DNA of 64,000 nucleotides from Acanthacorydalis orientalis (taxonomy: Eukaryota; Arthropoda; Insecta; Megaloptera; Corydalidae), in contig CM068319.1 of the NCBI GenBank assembly GCA_034766995.1, positions 21,529,469 to 21,593,468 of the forward strand, given 5' to 3'. A model generated the notes under the pieces. It had not been told where the DNA came from, ran no database searches, and was given only the letters and a program-made list of their open reading frames with translations. Within the stretch, counting starts at the first letter, position 1, and every line of letters begins with the position of its first letter. The position numbers were made by a program, and so were the translations under genes. This document shows positions 11,902-23,470 of this stretch, piece by piece.

Positions 11902-14900
11902 AACAGTACGTGTCGTACAGTTTTGCCGAATTAATATGAATGAACGAACGGAATTTTTACAGATGATAAAATATGAAAGCTGATAAAAAAGAATCGACTT
12001 TTTTTAATCGGCGACACGTTTATCAATGATCCAATCAACACAGATGTGCTTAAACTTGAACATTTTATGCTTTTTACCTATGTAGTATCTTGTGTGTATT
12101 GAAAACATGAGTTTGTTTTAACTGAAGCATAAACAATAAAAATCTATGAAAACATATTATTATAATGTACAATCGAATCAAGAAAAAGTTATTAACAGTT
12201 TTAATCATCCCGTCAATAAGTGTATCGTTTGCTTGTGTAAAAATCTGTTCATGGAACTGACGACGAATTGAGATCATTTTTTTTCAATTTTCTATATATT
12301 TGCTTAAGTTTCTAAAATGTTCACGTGTTCACCTCTTCACAAGTTGACAATTAAGAAAAAGGGAAACATTAATTTTATAAAATCTGTACAATAAACATTA
12401 AATAATTAATACTAAAAAATATCAACCTACTTTAAATATTTCATAACTTTTCAAAAATAATAAATTATGGGAAGAAGATATGTAAGATCACCAGCGTTGA
12501 TTTTTGAAAAAAATCAGTTTAATTTACAGAAAATTAAAGTAATTTAATAGACAATATAAAACATTTCATTTGTTACGTCATAACGAAAAAGTTTAAAGAG
12601 TAAATTTGTTATTTTTTATTTTTCGATTTGAAAGCCAGTACTATACCAAAAAATATATTGTTACATATCTTGTCTTATAGATAATAATGTTTTCTGTATA
12701 GTTCAGTATTAATTTCTTCAAAAAAGTGAAATAAAAAAATAAAAATGAACATATTTTTTATATTTTCTTATTAAATTCATTGTATTTCTTCCACTTTTAT
12801 TCAGTACGATTCAACAATGAGAATGAAACGAATCGATTGAAAATATTGTTATATGTGTCGAAATACTATTTATAAATAAAAAATATGTTCAATGATTTAC
12901 TACATTAAACGATTTGTAAATAAATAAACACCTACATAAAAGAACATACATTTAGAGTACATTGACATTTACAAATGGGATAAAACTATTATATATGAAT
13001 AACTGTTAATAATCGTAAATATTAATGAATGTAGAGTAATTGCATTGTTCATAAATATGTATAAAATATACTTAATTATCAATGTTGAAAGCAAGTCGTA
13101 GACAGAATTAAGAGAAAAATAAAAATTATCTATCTGTGCATTTCTCTTGATTGCAAAACTTATAATGATTTAATGTACATTACAAATGTTAGTTAAAATT
13201 ATAAAACTTTACTAATTAATGTATAGTTGCATTAAACATGAAAGTTTTTAATTATAATATTAATGTGCGTTTTACACATTCAAATATTTTTGGTTAATTA
13301 TTGTATGAAATCGATATAATAAGAAAATAAAATTAACTGGAAAAATTCACTTTTCACAATTTGTTATTCTAATTTAAATTAATATAACATCTTATATTTA
13401 AATAGTACTTTTCTTTCTATAATAATTTTTAATTACTTGCTTTTCAATATTTCTTAATTTTTCGAAACAATCAATAATATTCCCGCTTCAAAAAACATTA
13501 CTTCAATTTTCAATGATTTAGAATTATTTGATAATGTTTATTGTGTACTTTTTATAAAAACAATCGTACTTTATGTATACAAGGTATGTGAAATGAATAT
13601 TTTCTAAAACAGTTAAAATATGTGTTTTGAATTTAAATTCAATCCGATGACATATACCAATTTTCATTAAAATGTCATTGTTCGGAATATTTAATGATAT
13701 TCGCTTTTGTTTAATTTTAAAATAATAAAAATTAAAATATAACTGTTCTTGATAAAATAGCTATCGGATTTTTAAAATAAATATTTCAAATTGTGAAAGA
13801 ATATAATGTTCTGTGTAAACAATGCTTTCATATTTTAAAGCCAGTGCAGTTTTTTTTAAAAGAAAATATTATATATCTTTTGTAAATAATGCAATCTTCT
13901 AAAAAGCTGATTGTTTTCCGATACATTTCTTAAAAATATTACCAATTCAGATTTAAACTATATCTATATACAGGGCATAAATGGAAAAAATCCTTATTTA
14001 AAGAATTCATATACTTTTCTATCTAACAGACTCATATCTTCTAATAAAATATTGAAAATGATAATTTAAAAAGCATACATATAAAAAACTTGAAATATTT
14101 AATATTCAGAATTCAGATGGTAATTACACACGCATATATATATATATATATATATAATTGTTTCCTAGAATTCTTTATATTTGTGTATAGTCGATGAAAT
14201 TAGTTTAAAAATATGCTTAAGAACACCCTCCAGCATACATGTAAGCGATACATAGAGATAACATATTGATAAGAAATATTAATATTTTATACTCAAATCT
14301 CTTTGACTGACATTTTTATTTCTGAATTTCAACGTTTTATTTCATTAACTTTATTTGAAATTTAATTCATGAACTTTGGTATAAGATTAAAATGAACTGT
14401 ATATTGATTAAAATATCATATATAACAATCTTCAACATTTCTCATATATTTTACTTAACTGAAAATATTAAAATGTTTAAAATTCTTATAGTATTATTTT
14501 GTATTTATTCTTATACTACAGTGTTATTTAATTTTTTAACTAGCTAAAGCATTTGGATTTAATTTTTCCATAATTTTATTGTCAAAAAAATGTATGTATT
14601 ACAAATATGTCAAAAATGTATTATGAATAGATTAAAAGTCAAATTAAATAACATAAAATAAATTTATGTAGCAAAGAAAAACAACACTTATCACTTCTGA
14701 AAATACAGAATACTTATAGCAAACCGTTCTAAATATGTAGAATCTTAGAAACATTTTTCCATTTGTCATATTTTTTAAAAAATTGTCCCATTAAACATAT
14801 TTTAAATATTGTTTGAAATTAAAATAAAGATACCTCTTTTTTCTATTTTATAAACAGAATTTAGGTATTCGAGAAAGTAACGATAATGTTGTATTTTTTT

Positions 14901-15103
14901 ACAAAAATATGAATGTTGAATAGAAATAATCGCATCGAAATCTGAGAAAAGAAATTAATAAAAAAATATTTTTAAATATTTTTTAAATTATGAAATGTAT
15001 AACCAAGGCTAAAAATGGATGTCCGTTGTTTGTATTTTATATTAGATATTTAATTTATAGAAGCTGATGACGTTGAAAGACATGTTTGTATAAAATTACA
15101 TCT

Positions 15104-15106
<3 letters not shown>

Positions 15107-15159
<53 letters not shown>
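15107..15159. repeat. (TA)n microsatellite
   Basis: A pure TA tract of about 53 bases, just upstream of the less AT-rich obst-A promoter region. Confidence 0.94.
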
Positions 15160-15162
<3 letters not shown>

Positions 15163-15237
15163 ACTAATTTCTAAAGGTGCAATACAGTAGCTTTGCATTT
15201 ACACTTGACACATTTTACTTATAATTAAACAACATCC

Positions 15238-15521
15238 ATGGACCGTCCAGACACACCTCAGCTAATCGTTCAACCGGAGAAGCAAACGGCTGAAAAGAAA
15301 TGATACAGCTGGCCAATGGAACACAAGAACACGTTTATTTCCGTTGAGCACGCGATTTGTTTCGTCCATTGATGGATGACAAACTAATAAATGAACGTAC
15401 AGTTTCTCCACTCGCTGCAGTTATATTTAAGTGGTGGACAATCCAGCAACTTTTTTATCACCAATCCATCATAACACCGTTGTAGAGTTTGTGCTGTGGT
15501 TAGTTTGTAATTGACGACAAA
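15238..15521 (+). promoter_or_regulatory. obst-A promoter region with CCAAT and TATA elements
   Basis: This stretch is clearly less AT-rich than its surroundings. A CCAAT motif lies at 15313-15317 and a TATA-like TATATTTAA at 15422-15430, about 92 bases before the ATG. Transcription would start near 15453-15460, giving a 5' UTR of about 60-70 bases. An E-box CAGCTG is at 15307-15312. Promoter identity is inferred from position and motifs only. Confidence 0.55.
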
Positions 15522-15567
15522 ATGAAAACTGCCGTTGCATTATTAGCCCTAATCGTGGGTGTTGCTA
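15522..15567 (+). CDS. obst-A: obst-A exon 1: signal peptide
   Basis: ATG plus 14 codons (MKTAVALLALIVGVA) and one base of a split Asn codon. The donor is A|GTGAGT, phase 1. The hydrophobic core is typical of a secretory signal. Confidence 0.93.
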
Positions 15568-15817
15568 GTGAGTATTGTATTCTTTATTTTTACGATGTGC
15601 ATTTCTATTGAATAGCAGGAAATGAAACTTAAAAACTGATCTATATATAACGTATACAGATATTAAAAGTGTTAGTACATATATATCTCTAATAAAAAAT
15701 TAAAATGTTGTGTTATCAGAAACTCTCATTTATGATACATAGTTATTCTTACGTAATTTTGACTTTCACTGTTTATATTTTTTTTATTTATTTTATTTTG
15801 TATTAAAAATTAATTCC

Positions 15818-15862
<45 letters not shown>

Positions 15863-17209
15863 AACATATATACTTTTCAAAATTAACAGGTACAAAAATA
15901 TAAAGATAAATAAATTGAATAAAAGTAATACGTGTGCAATAAAGTCGTTATCAGTTAATTTCTCTTTTCATTAATTCAATCTTAAACTTATAAAAATAAT
16001 TATTGTGCTTTCTGATTTCTTTAAAAAACAAAATTTCTAACGAAATTTAATTTTTGATACGGATTTTCATATACAATATGTCTTATGACCACGTGTTCAA
16101 CATATGTTCATATTTTATGACAATATATTAATAGATATTGTATCTTTTATTATTATTTTCTTGCTGAGTTTCTTACCCAAAACACATATTTATTAAATAT
16201 TACTTTATTTTTCATTATATATTTAATTAAAAATCATAAATTCCGCTTTTTGATATTCAAAGTTTTGAAAAAGAATTAACATTTTTATTATTTTGTGATG
16301 GGGATATTTTTTTAATCAAAAAAAATGTTTTTAAAGTAATATACTCTAAATATTCGTTTTTAATCGACTTTTTTAAATCGTAAATATATTAATATCTGAT
16401 GATAAAATGTTAAATATATATTTGTATTATTTTTTACAAGAAAAAATAAATATTTATTTAGAAAAATCCAGATTAAGAATAAATACAATTTACTTTTAAT
16501 AATTTATATATTAGTGTGAGAAAATTTTTTTTGTTCTTAAAGTTAAATAACTATGTTTTTGATTATTTATCACCAATTTATTCAAAATAAAATATTAATT
16601 TATGTTATTCAATAACGATTGATATTTTCAATTTAATTATTTTGTTAACGATTGAAATTGTTGTAAAATAAACTTAATATCCAACTAATAATATTATTAT
16701 TTAGTAAAATACTTCTAAGTTTGCAACTTTTTACAAAAATATTTCATGTTGAAATCTTACATTTTCAACATAAAATAAAAATAATTTTTAAATACGATTA
16801 ACTCATTCATTTCTAATTCTGATCTGAAATAAAATTTATATTTTTTTACAATGAATGTGAACAATAAACGATCAGTCTACTTAAATTCAACAATAAAAAA
16901 AAACTAATAAAATAACTGAAATTCATAATATAAAATATATATTTTTTATCGATCTTAAATTAATTCAAATAATTAGGGATTAAACAAGTGATCGAATATA
17001 AATTAAAACACACTCACTTTTCGTAACTTCTTAAATTAAATATACGACTCTAAAAGATGAAAGGTCGTTTACCTTACACTTATTCATGAATTAAGTGTAC
17101 AAACAAGTATATTTTTGGAACAATAATTTTCAGCGTGACAGTACTGGACAAGCACTTATTTTTTATTAATTTCATTCCACTTACTTTGTTCATTTTACTG
17201 TTTAACATT

Positions 17210-17264
<55 letters not shown>

Positions 17265-17498
17265 TAGAATGTGTGTGTAAATAAATTGCTACAAGTTAAT
17301 TAAAACATCAATAAGCGATCGATACCATTTTAAATTTTAATTATGAATAAAGTTCATTTTTATAAATAGAATAAAACGAATCTTGGTAACATGAAATTTA
17401 TTAAATTACATGCTTTGATACAGAGAATAGAAAATATTTTATGTACCTTTCAATTTTATCGAAGTGCAAGAACTGGTTATTGCGATAATAATCAAATG

Positions 17499-17551
<53 letters not shown>

Positions 17552-19974
17552 GTGTATGTATATATGTATATATTTAATTTATATGAAGCAACATTTTATA
17601 AGTTGATTAAGAAATATTTGTACTATATTTTGAACAAAGAATAATTTATAAATGTACTAGAAATAATTATTATTTTAAAAAGTACAAGACAAAAAATATT
17701 ATCTAATATGTATTCAAAGATGGAAATATATAAAAAAGTCAGATTTTATCAGAATACAAGCGTGTATATTTTAGTATAATCAAGAAGTTATTCGAGGTTT
17801 ATATAAATGTTTTTTCGATTTTTTCTTACAATGAGAATAGTAATTAAATACTACATTTAACCATAACTGTAAAATTTATGACAAGAAATTGATGCAATTA
17901 AAACTCACATTCCTCTAAATCACTCATCTAAAAAATTATCTCTATACGCAGCATTCAGTTAATTAAAAATTTAAAATTATTCAGTTCCGATTGTTAAACA
18001 CTATTTGGTCAATTAATAATCGACATTTTTATGTAACAACTTCCTACAATTACTTCCTATCATATCGGATTTATATTAAACGTTAGTTAGATAAGTGAAA
18101 TTATCATATCTCAAGGCGAAATTCCGAACTACTTTCAAAAAGTAGTTTTAACTAAGACAACCCTCGAAAATGCCATTGATATAGTAATTTTAATCACATG
18201 ATTGATATGCATTGTCGTGCGTACAACGGTAAATGGATATATTTTTTACATATATATCATATTACAAGGTCTATAACGTACACAGAAACTCATATATAGA
18301 ACGACAGTTAAATACATACATTTGTTACTCATTTGAATACTTGAAATGTCGTATTTAAATTTCTAAGATGTGTTTTAATTTTAAATAATTAAGACGTGAC
18401 GGTATCTTTATGATAATTAAGTTCTACAAATAATAATAGCCTAGAGATAATTTATATGCATACATTCTTAATATGAGTCGATGTAAATTCTTAATAAATA
18501 TTCATTTAAAATATTTTACATTTAGTTATATACCCGAGAGAAAAAAATTAAATACTTGTGTGACTTCAATGCAAACATAAATGATTTTTAAAATTACATA
18601 CCTATTTTTTAAGTATTTAAACATATGAGTAAAAAATAAGTAAGAGAGTGTGTTATTATTATGTAAATTTATTTAAATAACCATCGTAATCGAAATTACT
18701 CTACTGTATTTTTTTAAGTAAAATCCATATCTAATTTAAAATAAATTACTAATAATAAATAAACCTTATGAATTATAAACATGTATAATATATTTTTTTT
18801 AACAGTTTGTTCATTATATTAAAGTGTTCGGAATAAGATAAGACGCCAGTATGCACAGAATTGGTTAATACTATTCCTTTTTCTTTTTTATGATATGGAA
18901 TTATTTAAACCACTTATTATTACAGCGCCTTCAAAAGTTCTTAGTTTATATTTTGTTAAAGAAATGTATAGAATACTATTTGTTTCGTCTTATTAAAATT
19001 TATCAATTAATTTATTACTTTATCAATTAATCTTGAAAGAGAACTGAATTTTATTCTTCAAAACGTGTATATAATTAATAAATGATATTTAATTTACTTG
19101 TACATCACGGTGTTTAACAAAGTTACATGCAACCCAATGAAGTTCTTCACTGATCTCAGACATAATCTAAATTTTGATTTTTTACTTGTTATGTTAATTT
19201 TTTGAATTTTTAATAATCTGAAGATCATTTTATAACATTTTAAAAAATTTGATAATCATATTAAACAGAAGGATCTGAGGTACCTACATACTGATTTTTT
19301 TTATATTTACTTTTATTCTTATAAAATAAATAAACAGAAATGAATTAAAAATTTGTACTAGATTTGAATTTGACCATTATTTATTTAAGAAATTTTTTGA
19401 TTCAGAATACAACATAATCCCATTATGGTATAAATTAAAACAATTCAGTAAATCAATGATCGTATAAATGGATTGACATATAAGAACAAAGACATAATAC
19501 TGAATCAATTGAAGTTAGTCATACGTAGAAACGGTTTTATTGAAAAGTAGTGTACGTAAACGTGTACATATTTTCCAAGGTTTCAATTTTAATGTTAAAA
19601 TTGTAAACATTATAAGACTGCGTTTTTAAATTACACAGAAACAAATTAAATTCATTTATATTAAATATCAATTTATATTCGTAATTAATAAATATAAATG
19701 ATAGTTTTACATGACTGAGGATATATTATTTTCAATGGGATGACCTTATGAATTCGTGAATGTTGTTTTTGTGACTAAGGGTGGCAACATTCTGATAGCT
19801 AGGAAACAGTGTGTAATCACAGTTTTGTTGTTTAAGGACGGTGTAAAACTGGTAACCACACGACCACAAGACATATTTCCCGGCGACTTGCTCGTTCACT
19901 TTCTAATCTCTCCTTGTAAAATGGGTCTTTGAATAATTCTCTTCACGTTTATTTGCTTCACGTTCAAACAAACG

Positions 19975-20033
<59 letters not shown>

Positions 20034-21005
20034 TCGTATATATTAAATTCAATATTTAATTTTAGAATGTAAACGTGAAAATAAATAAATGTAAAGACGT
20101 TTTTAAAATAAGTTAAACTTCGAGTTTAGATTCAACATCAACTTTTTTTTAGTTACACACTTTCATATTAATTAATAATTTAATAAAATAGAAGACATAT
20201 TAAAAAATGAGATAACGATTTTTTTAATATTAATATTGTATATAAAAAGTAGACTTTATAATTTTATTGCATTGATGTATTAATAAGGAGAAATCAGGGC
20301 ATTTTTTAAAATTAAATCTAATAGATAATACCAAATGAATACAATTTTTCCTTTTGTTTTAGTAACACTGATATGTGTCCTAATAAAATTATTTTAAAAT
20401 AAAAAACGTTTAGTATGTGAAAATTAGGGTCCATTAATTGATATTTGAAAAATAAATACCTATTGTTACAGAAACAAGTTTGAAAATTGATTCTTTCTTG
20501 AACTCTTATGATTATTAATATATTTTATAAATTATGCATTTTTTAAAAAGTTACGTTTTATAAGAGATTTTTTAATAATTTATTTTATTTTTTCATTCTG
20601 CCTAGTATCTTCAGATTTTCTTTTTAAATTTATTTATCATAAGTTTTGCTATTCCTGCGAAGTAAACATATTACAATTTGCTAACAATTCTATGAATATT
20701 CTTGTACTAATAAAAGTAAACATTTCATCTACAAAGTTAATATTATTACTTACATATATGCATGAAATATTATATACGTCGTTACCACAAATATTTACAC
20801 ATGCACAACTATAGTTAAGCTTACTGCATGTACTATGAATGCAAATGAACCTATAACACTTAGTAAAAGAATGTTGACTGTACATAATTGCATAATTTTA
20901 TAGTTAAATTCTGATTTTATTTTTTACACTGCAACAGAATCTTTCGAAATTCAATATTAAAAAAGTTATTTGAAATACTAACGATTTATTATATCTGTCT
21001 TTTAT

Positions 21006-21038
<33 letters not shown>

Positions 21039-22606
21039 AACATAATGTTAATAAAATTAAAGACAACGTCATAGAATAATGACATTTTCTCAGGTGACAA
21101 TAGTAATAATGAATACATACAGAAACAAAATATTCATAGAAACATTGTACTTTTGAATTCTTTTTTCATTAATTATTATCTACAGACAAGAAACACATTT
21201 TTATTATATTTTTTATTTTTTATAAAATTGTATATATATATATATATATACATATGTGTGTGTGTGTATAAATACAAGGGCGGTAAAAGGGTAACACGTT
21301 TTGATATTGGAGACAACAGCTTCAGTTTCAAAGTGTATTTATTTTTCGACACAATCCACTAGAAACTTAACGCACCTGCCCAAACGTTTCTCCAGCTTTG
21401 TGATTCCCTCTCGAAAGTGGGTTTCTTCGAGATCCTCAAAGTAGCCATTTTCGGCCTCTCTCACCCCGTCACTCGACTCGAATCACTTTCCAGGTAGGAA
21501 AATTTTGAATTTCTAGAACAGATAGAAGTCCGAGAGAGACAAATCAGGCGAATACGGTACATGTAGAAAGATTTCAAACTTCAATTCGGCCAATTTTTGC
21601 TGAGCAACAATGTTTGAATGAACCGGTGCATTATCATGGTAAAACAATACTTTCTTCTTGGCCATTCCAGAACGTTTTCTTAACGATTGCTGGGTTCTAC
21701 TTCTCCAGAAGTGCTGCATAGTATTGGCCAGTAACTGTTTTCCCTTCTGAAGATAGTCGATCAAGAGAATTCGTTTCGTATCGCAGAAAACTGATGTCAT
21801 CACCTTTCCAGTCAAGTAAATCATCTTTGCTTTTTTCATTCCACTGTCATTCCGCGATCATTCCACTATTTTGATTACGTTTTTGATTCTGATGTATAAT
21901 GGTGAATTCAAGTTTCTTCTATGATCACAATATGCCGCATGAAGTCTGTTGAATTCTTCTTAAACAGTTCAAACAATTCGGATGATTTTCGCGTACGAAC
22001 ATGTTTCTGCTCTGCAGTAAGCAAACGCGGCATCTTGTGGAAAGTTTTTTTCATTCGCAATTCATTATGCAAAATAATCTGCACTCACTCAGTAGAGATG
22101 CCTATGACCTCTGCTATTTCGCTCACTTTCACTTTACGGTCGGATAAAACCATATCGTGGATTTTATGGATTATTTCTGGCGTGACAGCTGTTCTCGGGC
22201 CTCCTGACCGTGTTGAATCGTTGATGCTTGTTCAGCCACGTTTAATTTCATTCACTTAAAGTCGAGGGGTTTCATAGGAAGGGTAAGATTCATCCAATCT
22301 AGGAAATATCATCGTACGGATTTTCTTTACTGTTTTTCCTTCCAAAAAAAAGAACTGACTCACATATCGAATTCCGATTTTATCTATTTTGCACATTCAT
22401 GCGAAACGCTTGTTTTGAAACAACTGTCTAATGAAGAATTAATTGTGGAATGACTTCCATTTTCATATGCATTACTAAAAAGGGGTGGAACTATATGAAA
22501 ATATGTGCAGCTCATCCCACCCTCTACCACAGCGTGTACTCGAACCAAGTTACTCTTCAAATATATATATATATATATATATACATATTTGTATGTATGT
22601 ATTCAA

Positions 22607-22646
<40 letters not shown>

Positions 22647-23063
22647 TACTAGTTAATTAAAATTTCTTCATATGTCATATATTTATGACTACTTTCAGAT
22701 GTACATTTCAAAAAAAATTTGATTTGTATAAGATAAAACATATTAATTATCCTTCGAAACATTAGCTAAAGTTTAACATGAAATATCAACTTGATATATC
22801 AAATTTGATCTTTCATAACATACAAGAGAACTACAATCTTTATATCTAAAAAAATGTGTTCAATTCTTTGTAGTTGCTTAAATCAATGTGTAGTCATTCG
22901 TCACAAAAATAAATAAAAGTTCATATAAAAAGCATTACTCTTAAACAGGAATTACATGTTTTTAGAAAAACATAAAATAACAGTTAGTTCAGAAAAAAGT
23001 TTAATGTTTTTTTTATATAATTATACAGTTACACAGATGTAACTCTATTTCATTATTGTGTAT

Positions 23064-23105
<42 letters not shown>

Positions 23106-23400
23106 CACACCATACTACCAAAAAATATATCTTAATTAATTCAGTAAATACAAAATAAAATAAAAATGTAAATTTTTATCTTAGAATTGATCAAAAATTT
23201 TCTTAGAACCGGTAAATTTTAAGCTAGTAAACAAATCAGATGATTGAATAATAAATTAAAATATAGTTCCGAGAAGAAGACTAGTTGACCTCGAAGACAT
23301 ACGTACGAGTTCTTTAGACAAAAAATAAATCCTTTCACTTTTTCCGTTGACCGAATTACATCTGAATAACACCAGTACAAGCGAAAGTATCGCTTTATTT

Positions 23401-23470
<70 letters not shown>

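Larger units (their letters stand above)
7639..15237. other. Intergenic region between the obst-B-like gene and obst-A
   Basis: After the 3' UTR this is AT-rich sequence with many (TA)n tracts, notably 8189-8226, 9470-9518, 11429-11482, 11551-11584, 11605-11647 and 15107-15159. It also holds a small inverted-repeat element at 10652-10788 and an exon-like ORF at 11685-11901, both listed separately. A 12-base perfect palindrome, AACGACGTCGTT, is at 9229-9240. No complete gene was found. Confidence 0.7.

Noticed and set aside
21921..22259. 112-codon plus-strand ORF
   Set aside because: It is antisense to the decayed mariner transposase, whose recognisable motifs are on the minus strand.
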